From positions 1-53,877 of the forward strand of contig JAKFVH010000298.1 of assembly GCA_021732285.1 (NCBI GenBank): a stretch of DNA of 53,877 nucleotides, read 5' to 3'. Made by a program: the position numbers and the translations under genes. This stretch comes from Reyranella sp. Lineage in GTDB: Bacteria; Pseudomonadota; Alphaproteobacteria; Reyranellales; Reyranellaceae. Each line of letters starts with the position of its first letter. The stretch's first letter is position 1. The notes beneath the pieces are model-generated. The model was not told the DNA's origin, did not search any database, and was given only the letters and a program-made list of their open reading frames with translations. Shown here piece by piece: positions 17,027 to 25,484 of the stretch.

Positions 17027-18046
17027 ATGAACAGCCCCCAGCCCCCCGCTCGTAGCAGGCCCAAGGCCAGCATCATGGTCATCACCTACAACCATGAGAA
17101 ATATATCTCGCAGGCGCTCGAAAGCGTGCTGATGCAGCAGACCGACTACAACTATGAGATCAACGTCATCGAGGACTGCTCGACCGATCGAACCCAGGAA
17201 ATCATCCTGCGCTACAAGGCGAAGCACCCGGACAAGATAAACACCTATTTCAACGCCAAGAACGTCGGGACTTTGTCGCCGCCGCCGCAGAAGGTGTTCT
17301 ACGAAGGCTTCAAGACGCTGCAAGGCGATTACCTCGCCATCCTCGAAGGCGACGACTACTGGTCATCGCCGCACAAACTGCAGAAGCAAATGGACTTCCT
17401 CGAAGCCAATCCCGACTTCGTGGCCTGCGCGCACAACACGATGAAGGTCTACGAGGATGGCCGCACGCCGCCGCATCGCTTCCATTATTTCGACGGCATC
17501 AAGGACGTGCACACCGTCCAGGACTTCATCGGCATGACATCCTTCTTCCATACGTCGTCCATCCTGTACCGCAACGTGCTGAAAGGCATTCCTCCGTGGG
17601 GATTCCGCAGCAAGTGGTCGTGCGACATCTTCAATACCATTGCCCATGTCCAACACGGCAAGCTTCGCTATTTCAACGAGGACATGTCGGTCTACCGCAA
17701 CCACACGGGCGGCAACTTCTCCAACATGACGGAGACCAGGGGGCGGATCTTCAACATCGAAGGCATACGCCGCTACAATCGCTGGCTGAAGTGTCGCTAC
17801 CTGAAGGACTTCTCTTTCACGCTTTATCGGCTCTGCGTTTCCCTGATCAAGGACGCCGACAAGGGCCGAATCGCCCCCCTGACGCCGCTCGAGCGCATCA
17901 GGTACAGAGCGGTCGCGGCTCTCTACGGGGGGATTTACGATACGCTCGATCGATTTCCGCAACTCGATCCCGCCGTCTTTTGGTACAAGGAGCCGGCCAA
18001 GGACTCCAACCCCAGGCTGGAACGCGTAGTGCCTTTTCTCCGATGA
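17027..18046 (+). CDS. Family 2 glycosyltransferase, tandem paralogue of the preceding gene
   Basis: A 339-residue GT-A enzyme. ASIMVITYNHEKYISQALES, VIEDCSTDRT and ILEGDDYWSSPHKLQKQ match the previous gene nearly word for word, and the similarity runs to about residue 265 (RSKWSCDIF, NIEGIRRYNRWL). The C-terminal beta domain of the neighbour is missing. The pair is best explained by a gene duplication followed by divergence; the two may add consecutive, similar sugars. AGAGA sits five bases before the ATG. Its stop overlaps the following methyltransferase start (ATGA). Confidence 0.9.
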   Translation: MNSPQPPARSRPKASIMVITYNHEKYISQALESVLMQQTDYNYEINVIEDCSTDRTQEIILRYKAKHPDKINTYFNAKNVGTLSPPPQKVFYEGFKTLQGDYLAILEGDDYWSSPHKLQKQMDFLEANPDFVACAHNTMKVYEDGRTPPHRFHYFDGIKDVHTVQDFIGMTSFFHTSSILYRNVLKGIPPWGFRSKWSCDIFNTIAHVQHGKLRYFNEDMSVYRNHTGGNFSNMTETRGRIFNIEGIRRYNRWLKCRYLKDFSFTLYRLCVSLIKDADKGRIAPLTPLERIRYRAVAALYGGIYDTLDRFPQLDPAVFWYKEPAKDSNPRLERVVPFLR

Positions 18047-19248
18047 CCACCGGTTACTCCCCCTGCGCCGTGTGCGGCGGCAACGATTGGCTGGAACTGC
18101 CCCTACCCCACATCACTCGCTCGGTGCGGTCGGACGGCGCGGTCCTGATTGAGCCGATGCGCAAGGCGCAATGCAGCGACTGCGGGCTGGTCCAGGCGAC
18201 GGTCCTGTCGGACGCTGCCGAGCTCAAGACGCTCTATACCCGCGACTACGACATCTACAACAGCCGGCCGTCGTCCGAGCAGTTCGTCAGCGGCCGCTAC
18301 ACGGCCCTTGCCCAGGCCATCGCCTCGTCGATCGCCCCGTTCAAGCCGCAGCGGGTGCTCGAAGTAGGCTGCGGCAACGGCTCGGCGCTCAAGGCCGTCC
18401 TGCACCTGTGGCCCAACGCCAGCTGCATCGGCGTCGAGCCCGTTACCAGCGCGGTCAAGGCCGCGCAGGCGCAAGGCGCGCCCGTCGTGCAAGGCATGAT
18501 CGGCGGCACGCTGCCCAGCGAGGCCAGCGGCCAGAAGTACGACGTCATCTACTCCATCCACGTCATCGAGCACACCGACGATCCGGTAGCGTTCCTGCGC
18601 GCCATCAAGGAGCTGCTGGCGCCGCAGGGGCGGTTGATCGTGACCTGCCCGAACGCCCGCGTGCCCAATCTCGAGATCGTGCGCAGCGATCATCGGTTCT
18701 CCATGACGCCGTACCATCTGACGGCGCTGGCGCAGAAGGCGGGTTTCCTGCCGCTGCGGAGCACGCTCTGCCCCGGCGGCGGCGAAGATCTCGACTACGA
18801 GTACAACCAGCTCCTGGTCTGCAGCCTGCCCGGCAAGTCGGGTGAGGTCCCCAAGCCTCCCCTGCCCGGCTACCTGCAGGAAGCGAACCGCCTCCAGCTG
18901 TTCGGCGCCCGCCGCAGGTATTTCCACGACTTCGCGACCCTGGATGGCACCCTGCAGACGCGCCTGCACGGCCACAAGCGGCTCGTCTGCTTCGGCACCG
19001 GCGGCTGGGCCTGCATCCTCGCCGGCTATGCCCCCAAGACGTGGGAACGCGTCGAGGCCTGCGCCATCGACGGTGGCTCGAACCAGACGTTTTTCGAGAA
19101 GCCGATCGTCGCCTACGACGACCTCAGGCAGATGGGTCCCGATGCCGTGATCGTCGGCGTCAACCCGGCGACGCAACCGATGATCGCCCAGCGGCTCGAG
19201 GAAGCCGGCTACCACGCCGTGCGCTGGGACGACCTGATCACGATGTAG
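18043..19248 (+). CDS. Class I SAM methyltransferase with N-terminal zinc ribbon and C-terminal Rossmann-like domain
   Basis: A 401-residue protein in three parts. The first 45 residues hold two Cys pairs (CAVCGG and CSDCG) like a zinc ribbon. Residues about 95-210 are the SAM fold with EVGCGNGSA and YSIHVIEHTDDPVAFLRAIK. The last 130 residues (RLVCFGTGGWACILAGY, DAVIVGVNPATQPMIAQRLE) look like a small Rossmann domain. The layout parallels the sugar C-methyltransferase at 27.8-29.0 kb, but the EH-x2-YF catalytic motif of that family is not seen, so an O-methyl or other acceptor is possible. ATG 18043 overlaps the GT2 stop. Confidence 0.82.
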   Translation: MTTGYSPCAVCGGNDWLELPLPHITRSVRSDGAVLIEPMRKAQCSDCGLVQATVLSDAAELKTLYTRDYDIYNSRPSSEQFVSGRYTALAQAIASSIAPFKPQRVLEVGCGNGSALKAVLHLWPNASCIGVEPVTSAVKAAQAQGAPVVQGMIGGTLPSEASGQKYDVIYSIHVIEHTDDPVAFLRAIKELLAPQGRLIVTCPNARVPNLEIVRSDHRFSMTPYHLTALAQKAGFLPLRSTLCPGGGEDLDYEYNQLLVCSLPGKSGEVPKPPLPGYLQEANRLQLFGARRRYFHDFATLDGTLQTRLHGHKRLVCFGTGGWACILAGYAPKTWERVEACAIDGGSNQTFFEKPIVAYDDLRQMGPDAVIVGVNPATQPMIAQRLEEAGYHAVRWDDLITM

Positions 19249-19269
19249 CGGCGCAGAGCGTCCCTGCGA

Positions 19270-19944
19270 TCAGCCCGTCACCGAGGACGCGGCGATGTCG
19301 CGGATGAGGTCGTCGCGCTTGTCCGTCAGCATACGCTGCAGGATCGAGGCAAGCGGCCCCTGATAGTCGACCAGGAAGCGAAGCTCGATACCGGCCTTGC
19401 GGAACGTATCGGCATCGTAGAGCTCGCGACCGCCCGAAGCATTCACGTAATGGGTGGCGCCGAGGCGCCGGGCGATCTCGATGATGCGATCCTGACCGCG
19501 GCACTCGGGCGGAACGTCGAGCGTACTGGATCGAACGGTACGCCACGGTAATTCGCAGTACGCGGCCGTGATCTCCAGCAGGCGCTCAAGGTACTCCAGA
19601 GGACTGCCGCGCACGTCGCGCAGCGCCGCCAGGATGTGCTCGGTGTCGGCCGTCGCGGCAGCAATCACCGGAAACGGCCGCAGCCGCTCGGCGAGCTCTT
19701 CGGCGGCATTCGGCGGGAAGCGCAGGTCGCGGATCAGGACGTCCTGCGGCGCCTTCTCGAGCGGCAGCGTGAGCCAGCGCGCCTCGCCGAAAGCGTCGAT
19801 GAGCTTGTTGCGATGGACCCAGCCCCTTCGCGGAAACTGCACGCAATCGTAGATCACGAACAGGTCGCTGGCCGCGAGCAGGCGGAAGTATCCCGCATAG
19901 GGAAAAAAGTAGGGTTGCATGATCGCAACCGTCAGGTCAGCCAT
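19270..19944 (-). CDS. WbqC-family protein
   Basis: A 224-residue protein with the family's diagnostic start IMQPYFFPYAGYFRLL, then DLFVIYDCVQFPRRGWVHRN and, later, a Gly-rich GGRELYD turn. WbqC-like proteins recur in O-antigen and capsule loci and in amino-acid-linked sugar pathways; the reaction is not established. No membrane segment. AGGAAGG lies just upstream of ATG 19944, making the start secure. It converges on the methyltransferase gene with a gap of 21 bases and sits 49 bases after a PhyH dioxygenase, with which it is probably co-transcribed. Confidence 0.87.
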   Translation of the reverse strand: MADLTVAIMQPYFFPYAGYFRLLAASDLFVIYDCVQFPRRGWVHRNKLIDAFGEARWLTLPLEKAPQDVLIRDLRFPPNAAEELAERLRPFPVIAAATADTEHILAALRDVRGSPLEYLERLLEITAAYCELPWRTVRSSTLDVPPECRGQDRIIEIARRLGATHYVNASGGRELYDADTFRKAGIELRFLVDYQGPLASILQRMLTDKRDDLIRDIAASSVTG

Positions 19945-19993
19945 GGTCCTTCCTGGATACGTCGGTTCGACCGGAGCTGCCTTTGTCGCGCCG

Positions 19994-20836
19994 TCACTTG
20001 GCCGATGCTGCGGCCGGGAAGACCGTGGCGAGGTCGGCTTGAGAGGGGAAGTCCTTGTGGATCAGATCCGTCTGATACGAGTACTTGTACGGCGTCGGGT
20101 AGCCGTGCTCGACGTAGGTCTTCTCCAGAGCGTTGTTGAAGCGGCCGCTGAGCGCGACGCGCACCAGCCCGTCATCGTGCTCGCTTGTCCTGTGAACCAT
20201 GAACGACGAGAAGAAGATGGCGTCGCCTGGCCGCGCCGGGATCGGGATGTACTTGTCTTCGGTGATGCGCGGATCGCTCACGGTCGGCGTCATGATGTTC
20301 TCGACCGTGTCGAGCAGGCCCAGCAGATGCGACCCGGGCACGAACTCCATGGGATTGGAGCGCTCCGTCACCAGCGTTGTCGGGATCCAGAAGACGACGC
20401 TGTCGAGGCTGCCTTGCATGCTGCGCCAGTCCTGGTGCGGCGGCGACTTGTGGTAGCCGTTGGGTATCTTGAGGTCGCTGGTCATGAAATGGATCGACGG
20501 CCGCGTCGAGATCACCGGAAACTCGACGCCGAGCTGGCGGGCGACCTCGATGACGGCATCGCAGATCAGCACGCGGTGCACTGACGGCAGGTTCTGCGTC
20601 AGGCGGGCGGTCGAGATGTAGGTCGGGATGTCGGCCTTGAGCAGCCGGACGGCGTTGCTCTTGAACGCCTCGCGCGTCGTACCGGGATCGACAGGCTGGC
20701 CGAAGCGCCGCAACTGGACTGCGAACAGCTCGCCGATTTCGCAATTGATCGCCTCGAGCGCCGCGATGTCGATCACGTCCTTGACCACGAGATAGCCTTC
20801 CGTCAGGAAGCGCGCGCGATCGACCTTGTTAGACAT
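19994..20836 (-). CDS. Phytanoyl-CoA dioxygenase-family (PhyH) oxygenase
   Basis: A 280-residue oxygenase. Ligands: H134-x-D136 (PPHQDW), H215 (VHRTSEH) and R226 for 2-oxoglutarate. PMEFVPGSHLLGLL and ARPGDAIFFSSFMVHR are the expected core strands. The substrate is unknown; a sugar or nucleotide sugar is inferred from context. ATG 20836 has AAGAAG about seven bases upstream; ATG 20842 is an alternative two codons earlier. It is the first gene of a two-gene minus-strand unit with wbqC, divergent from the GT2 gene at 20958. Confidence 0.85.
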   Translation of the reverse strand: MSNKVDRARFLTEGYLVVKDVIDIAALEAINCEIGELFAVQLRRFGQPVDPGTTREAFKSNAVRLLKADIPTYISTARLTQNLPSVHRVLICDAVIEVARQLGVEFPVISTRPSIHFMTSDLKIPNGYHKSPPHQDWRSMQGSLDSVVFWIPTTLVTERSNPMEFVPGSHLLGLLDTVENIMTPTVSDPRITEDKYIPIPARPGDAIFFSSFMVHRTSEHDDGLVRVALSGRFNNALEKTYVEHGYPTPYKYSYQTDLIHKDFPSQADLATVFPAAASAK

Positions 20837-20957
20837 CGTCATTCTTCTTCAGCTCCCGCCCGTTCACCGCGACGATACCAACGTCCCGCGGCCGTGAAAA
20901 GCTGCGCCTTGGCTGCCCCGAGGGCCCGTCTTTCCTTTTCGCGGGCCACATCCTAAT

Positions 20958-21890
20958 GTGCCGCGCGTGACCTCTCCTGAGCCTTCCCAGCGGCCGCTAA
21001 TAACGGTTGTGCTGCTGTGTTTCAACTACGAGAAGTTCGTGGACGAGGCGCTGGCCGGCCTGTTTGCGCAGACCTGGCAGCCGCTCGACGTCATCATCGT
21101 CGACGATTGCTCGACCGACCGGAGCGCGGAGATCATACAGGGCCGCCTGGCCGAGCGCGGCAACCCTCCGCACATCCGTTTCGTCCGCAACGAGCGCAAC
21201 ATGGTGCACCCGATTCCGGGCATCCTGGGATTGATCAAGGGGCGCTTCGTGATCGTGGCGTCGGCCGACGATGTCATGTTGCCGCACATGGTGGAAACCA
21301 TGGCGAAGACGTGGATCGAGGAAAAGGTCTCGGTGGTCACGGGCAACGCGCTCTATATCGACGACAAGTCGAACTACCTCAATCGCACTTTCCGTCCCCT
21401 CGACGCGCCGGCCGACGACAGTTTCGAGACCCTGGCGCGGGACGGCGCCAATGCCTGCTGCTTCGGCGCCGCGATGGGTTTCGAGAGCGCGATCTACCAG
21501 ACATTCGGCTGGCCGCCGACCGATTTCCTCGAATGCAGCGACATCGTCCTGCCCTTCTACGGCTATTTCCTGGGGGGAGCCCGCTTCGTGCACGAGCCGC
21601 TGCTCAAGTATCGCGTCCACTCGCGCAACGCCTCGCTCAGTCTTCAATCGGAGAAGTTGGACGGCGAAGCACAGCTATTGGCGAACGATCGTAGCTGGAG
21701 GAACCACATCGCGCACGCCGTGTTCTTCGACCAGGAGATCGACCGTCTGCTGGCCATGGCACCCGACCGCTTCGCCGACCCGGCCCGCCGGGTGCGCTCC
21801 CTGGTGAAGACGCAGATCACCGAGATGGCGCGAAAGCTGGACAGGAACCGGCGGGAGCTCCACCAGCTCCGCCGTTCGCGCTCTGCCTAG
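20958..21890 (+). CDS. Family 2 glycosyltransferase
   Basis: A 310-residue GT-A enzyme: ITVVLLCFNYEKFVDEALAG at the N-terminus, VIIVDDCSTDRS for the first acidic pair, and VIVASADDVMLPHMVE as the metal-binding DD site. HEPLLKYRVHSRNAS is the acceptor-side motif often seen in this family. It is a different subtype from the duplicated pair at 15-18 kb. The GTG start at 20958 has no evident Shine-Dalgarno; a GTG nine bases further is possible. It faces the DegT aminotransferase gene with a gap of 27 bases. Confidence 0.88.
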   Translation: MPRVTSPEPSQRPLITVVLLCFNYEKFVDEALAGLFAQTWQPLDVIIVDDCSTDRSAEIIQGRLAERGNPPHIRFVRNERNMVHPIPGILGLIKGRFVIVASADDVMLPHMVETMAKTWIEEKVSVVTGNALYIDDKSNYLNRTFRPLDAPADDSFETLARDGANACCFGAAMGFESAIYQTFGWPPTDFLECSDIVLPFYGYFLGGARFVHEPLLKYRVHSRNASLSLQSEKLDGEAQLLANDRSWRNHIAHAVFFDQEIDRLLAMAPDRFADPARRVRSLVKTQITEMARKLDRNRRELHQLRRSRSA

Positions 21891-21917
21891 CGACGGCCGA
21901 GCGGTGCCCGGTCGATT

Positions 21918-23006
21918 CTACGCCACGGCGTGCAGGCAGTTGGCGATACGGTCGATCGCGGCCGGTTCGAGATCGCGATAGAACGGCAATCCGATCGTCG
22001 ACTGCGCCAGGCTCTCGGTGGCCAGCAGCGAGCTGCGCGGCATGTTGCGCGTCGCCGGATGGTCGTGGGCGCCGCGTCCCCACCACCGGCGAGTCTCGAT
22101 CTTCTCGGCGCTGAGCGCCTGCTCGACGCGGTCGGCGCCGGCATCGGCCACCATGACCACGCAGGTGGCCGCGATCCACTCCGTGCCGAAGCCGGCCTGC
22201 AGGCGCACCCGGTTCGAGCCTTGCAGGGCGCGGCTGTACTCGTCGGCGACCGCGAGCCACTCCTGGCGCGCGACATCCCATTCGTCGAGCGCCGCCAGAC
22301 CCACGGCGGCGTGGTATTCGCTCAGCTTGGCGTTGGTCGCCGTGACCCGCGATTCGCGCGACTTGAAGAAACCGAAGTTGCAGCGCGCCCTGAGATCCCG
22401 GATCAGTTCATCGTCGCGGCTGGCGATGCAGCCGCCTTCTCCGAGGCCGAGCACCTTGGTGGCATGCAGGCTCACCACCGAAGGCACCAGCCCGGGCTTC
22501 AGCGAATCGAACGCCGCCGCCGCATCGATCACGACGGCGATGCCTGTGCGTCCGCGAAACCTGTCCCAGGCCGACACGTCGATGGGCCGGCCGAACGGCG
22601 CCACCGGCATCACGGCGCCGACCTTTGCGGGCGCGGCGGCAATTTCGGCCGACAGTCTTTCCGGATCGAGCGCCCAGGTCTCGGGATCGACGTCGACGAA
22701 GTACGGGATGAGGCCGGCCTGGGTGACCGCATGCGGCGTCGCCGCGAAGGTCCAGGCCGGAATGATGCAAAGCGAGCCGGGCGGAGGATTCTGTGCGATC
22801 AGCGCCAGCGCCAACCCCACCGTGGCATTGGCTACGCTGCAGACGTTGTCCTCCGCCACGCCGAAGCTCTTCGCCAGCCGGGCTTCCATCGAGCGGGCCA
22901 GGGGACCGAAGTTGCTGTAGATACGCGACCCGTCGATCTGCCGCATGTACGGTGCGACACGGTCGGCGACAGGAAGTTTCGGCCGCATTACCGGGATCGT
23001 TTGCAA
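21918..23006 (-). CDS. DegT/DnrJ/EryC1 family PLP-dependent sugar aminotransferase
   Basis: A 362-residue fold-type I aminotransferase. The Schiff-base lysine is K184 in SLHATKVLGLGEGG and the Asp contacting the pyridine nitrogen is D161. PVMRPKLP and SNFGPL near the start are typical. It probably aminates a dTDP-4-keto-6-deoxy sugar, since rfbA is immediately upstream on the same strand. The TTG at 23006 is chosen because AGGGGG lies seven bases in front and the protein then begins at the conserved region; an ATG at 23051 would add 15 residues with no ribosome-binding site. Confidence 0.88.
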   Translation of the reverse strand: MQTIPVMRPKLPVADRVAPYMRQIDGSRIYSNFGPLARSMEARLAKSFGVAEDNVCSVANATVGLALALIAQNPPPGSLCIIPAWTFAATPHAVTQAGLIPYFVDVDPETWALDPERLSAEIAAAPAKVGAVMPVAPFGRPIDVSAWDRFRGRTGIAVVIDAAAAFDSLKPGLVPSVVSLHATKVLGLGEGGCIASRDDELIRDLRARCNFGFFKSRESRVTATNAKLSEYHAAVGLAALDEWDVARQEWLAVADEYSRALQGSNRVRLQAGFGTEWIAATCVVMVADAGADRVEQALSAEKIETRRWWGRGAHDHPATRNMPRSSLLATESLAQSTIGLPFYRDLEPAAIDRIANCLHAVA

Positions 23007-23012
23007 AGCAGT

Positions 23013-23020
23013 TCCCCCTT
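23013..23020 (-). promoter_or_regulatory. Strong Shine-Dalgarno deciding a TTG start
   Basis: On the minus strand the sequence reads AAGGGGGA, with its last G seven bases before TTG at 23006. No comparable site precedes the in-frame ATG at 23051, so the aminotransferase most likely begins with TTG. Confidence 0.6.
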
Positions 23021-23089
23021 GATTGTACAAGCTGCTCGATCGGTCGGGCATTTGAGCATAACCACTTGTATCGTGCAGCTATTTTCCTG

Positions 23090-23965
23090 TCATCGCATGG
23101 CCAGCAGTCGCCGCAGATACTTGCCGTACTCGCTCTGCTCGAACGGCTTCATCAGGCGCGTCAGGCCGGCATCGTCGATGTAGCCCTTGCGCCAGGCGAT
23201 CTCCTCGGGGCTGCCGATCTGGAGGCCCTGTCGTTCCTCGACCGTCTCGACGAACTGAGCGGCGCGCAGCAGGCTGGAGGGTGAACCGGTGTCGAGCCAG
23301 GCATAGCCACGGCCGAGTTTCTCGACGGTCAGCCGGCCCTTCTTCAGATAGTGTGCGTTGATGTCGGTGATCTCGAGTTCCCCACGCGCCGAGCGCGGTA
23401 TCTGCCCGGCGACGTCGCAAACATCAGCATCGTAAAAATAGAGGCCTGTCACCGCCCAGTTCGAGCGCGGCTCCTTCGGCTTCTCGATGATGTCGACCGG
23501 CCGGTCTGAAGCGTCGAATTCGACCACGCCGTAGCTGCGGGGATCGCCTACCCAGTAGGCGTAGATCACCGCGCCTTCGGCATTGGCGCCGCGTTCCGCG
23601 ACCGCCGGCAGCGTGTTGCCGTAGAAAAGGTTGTCGCCCAGGATCAGGCCGACCCGGTCATTGGCGATGAAATCCCGGCCGATCAGGAACGCCTCGGCGA
23701 TGCCGCCGGGCTTGGGCTGCACGGCGTAGCGGATATCGATCCCCCACTGCCTGCCGTCGCCGAACAGCCGGCGATATGACGGCTCGTCGTGCGGATTGAC
23801 GATCAGCAGGATGTCGCGGCAGCCCGCCAGCATCAGCGTGGTCAGCGGATAATAGACCATCGGCTTGTTGTAGACCGGCAGGAGCTGCTTGTTGGCCGCC
23901 CGCGTCATCGGGTAAAGCCGCGTGCCGCTGCCGCCCGACAGAACGATCCCCTTCAAGCGAGTCAT
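23090..23965 (-). CDS. rfbA: Glucose-1-phosphate thymidylyltransferase
   Basis: A 291-residue nucleotidyltransferase. GIVLSGGSGTRLYPMT at the N-terminus is the RmlA pyrophosphorylase signature; NKQLLPVYNKPMVYYPL, LGDNLFYG and EKPKEPRSNWAVTGLYFYD are family blocks, and the allosteric-site region is present. Normal RmlA length. It makes dTDP-glucose for rfbB. Its ATG at 23965 overlaps the stop of the upstream unrecognised gene by four bases, so it is coupled to it, and the DegT aminotransferase follows. Upstream in-frame starts lie within the preceding gene and are rejected. Confidence 0.96.
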   Translation of the reverse strand: MTRLKGIVLSGGSGTRLYPMTRAANKQLLPVYNKPMVYYPLTTLMLAGCRDILLIVNPHDEPSYRRLFGDGRQWGIDIRYAVQPKPGGIAEAFLIGRDFIANDRVGLILGDNLFYGNTLPAVAERGANAEGAVIYAYWVGDPRSYGVVEFDASDRPVDIIEKPKEPRSNWAVTGLYFYDADVCDVAGQIPRSARGELEITDINAHYLKKGRLTVEKLGRGYAWLDTGSPSSLLRAAQFVETVEERQGLQIGSPEEIAWRKGYIDDAGLTRLMKPFEQSEYGKYLRRLLAMR

Positions 23966-25449
23966 TCGTTGCCCTTCGGCGCCGCCTGGTACGCCCGCAA
24001 CAGCGTGTCGATCTCGCGGACGTCCTCGTCGACGCTGCGAAAGGCGGTCCACCCGTTGAGCCGGCACGGCAGCTTCTGCGCCCGTTTGAACAGGCTGCGC
24101 TGCACCGAGTAGCTGTACTTGTCGTGGCTGAGCATGAAGTCGTCGGCCAGGAACGGACGCCCCGTCGTCTCATACAGGCGGTTGGCGGCAGTGAAATTGT
24201 TCACGTAGGCCTCACGCGCATCTTCGATGACCTTGATCGTATGCGAATGGGTGAACATCCGCGGGATCATGCCGTAGTCGATGTTGGCGAAGTGCCTGCG
24301 GACATAGCGTTGCAGCGCCGAGGCGCTGGTGAATAGCGGATGGATGAAGACCGAATGGATCTCCACCCCGCCCTCGACCGGCCAGAACAGCTCGCGCGGG
24401 TGCTTGCCAAAGTCGGTGTTCTCGACGGCGAGGATTTGCGATCGGAAATAGTGATGGGCATGCTCGACAGCCAGGCTGGCGAGGTCGGCGGTGCTGATGC
24501 TGATCGGCCCCTCGCTCCCGAAGCGCGCGTCAAGCGCCGGCAGGAAAGTCTCGGTCTCGGCGACGATGTTGCCGCCGCCGCAGCACTCGAAACCGTAGCG
24601 GCGGCAGTTCGCCATGTTGGAGAGCGAGCCGTCGGCAACGATGGCATCGACCGGGATCATGAAAAGATGCGCGTGCGCGGCCTGGGCGAGATAGATCGAG
24701 CAATGATCCAGCATGCCGTAGAGGATGTAGAAATTGCGCGCCAGGTGGCCCGACCGCAGGATCGCCATCACCTCGTCGGGAATCACCGTGAACTCGACCT
24801 GGCCGATGGCCGACATCTCGGAAAACAGCGGATCCTGCCGCATGCGCAGCTCGCCGGCGCGATCGGTGACGATGCTGAAGATCACCGACCCTTGGCGCTT
24901 CAGCGCCGGAAGGTTGCCGGCGCTCAGCATCGAGCGGACGTTATAGCGCAGGAAGTTCGCGATATACTCCTCGCCCCAGACGATGCAGCCCATGATGAAG
25001 AGGTCGCTGTCGGGATGCTGGCGGCGGATCGCCTCGCCGCGCGCCTTGCAGACGTCGTACTGTTGCCGGCAGTACCTCAGGAAGCTGACCACCTCTTCAG
25101 GGACCGGAAACACCGCACGATCGAACAGCGCCAGAAGCTCGTCGAGCAGGCCAAGCCGCAGGAGATTGAGCGAGAGCTGCTCGACCACGCCCTTCTCTTC
25201 CGGAGTCCCCAGCACGCGGATCTCGCCGTCGGCGACGGCACGCCCGACCCGCTCGATCTGCGTCTCGATCTGTCCCATGCAGCCGTAACGCGCCTCGTCC
25301 AGGAGCAGGCTGTTGGTTTCATTTTGCAAGTCGAAGGCGGTCACGCCGGATGGCTTCGCGGCGGCCCGGCTGCGCGGCCACAGGACGCCACCGAATTGTG
25401 CCAGCCATTCCCTGAAGCCGTACCGTTTTGCCCCGACTTCCATTTCCAC
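23962..25449 (-). CDS. Unrecognised protein, possibly a glycosyltransferase; paralogue of the gene at 29180-30769
   Basis: A 495-residue soluble protein with no signal peptide. I do not recognise the family. From about residue 150 it shares an ordered set of motifs with the 529-residue protein at 29180-30769: VWGE (157-160), LSAGNLPAL (175-183), a strand with IVTDR, DPLF (206-209) and, near 270, an ADGSLSNM block. The strand-Thr-Asp pattern and the acidic DG block would suit a GT-A-like nucleotide-sugar enzyme; this is inference. The GTG start at 25449 has AGGGGA nine bases upstream; the ATG at 25443 is the alternative. Coupled to rfbA downstream. Confidence 0.7.
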   Translation of the reverse strand: MEMEVGAKRYGFREWLAQFGGVLWPRSRAAAKPSGVTAFDLQNETNSLLLDEARYGCMGQIETQIERVGRAVADGEIRVLGTPEEKGVVEQLSLNLLRLGLLDELLALFDRAVFPVPEEVVSFLRYCRQQYDVCKARGEAIRRQHPDSDLFIMGCIVWGEEYIANFLRYNVRSMLSAGNLPALKRQGSVIFSIVTDRAGELRMRQDPLFSEMSAIGQVEFTVIPDEVMAILRSGHLARNFYILYGMLDHCSIYLAQAAHAHLFMIPVDAIVADGSLSNMANCRRYGFECCGGGNIVAETETFLPALDARFGSEGPISISTADLASLAVEHAHHYFRSQILAVENTDFGKHPRELFWPVEGGVEIHSVFIHPLFTSASALQRYVRRHFANIDYGMIPRMFTHSHTIKVIEDAREAYVNNFTAANRLYETTGRPFLADDFMLSHDKYSYSVQRSLFKRAQKLPCRLNGWTAFRSVDEDVREIDTLLRAYQAAPKGNE

Positions 25450-25458
25450 GCTCGAATG

Positions 25459-25464
25459 TCCCCT
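25459..25464 (-). promoter_or_regulatory. Shine-Dalgarno favouring the GTG start at 25449
   Basis: AGGGGA on the minus strand lies nine bases before GTG 25449 but fifteen bases before the ATG at 25443. Confidence 0.5.
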
Positions 25465-25484
25465 ATTCCGTCAGCGAACTGCGA

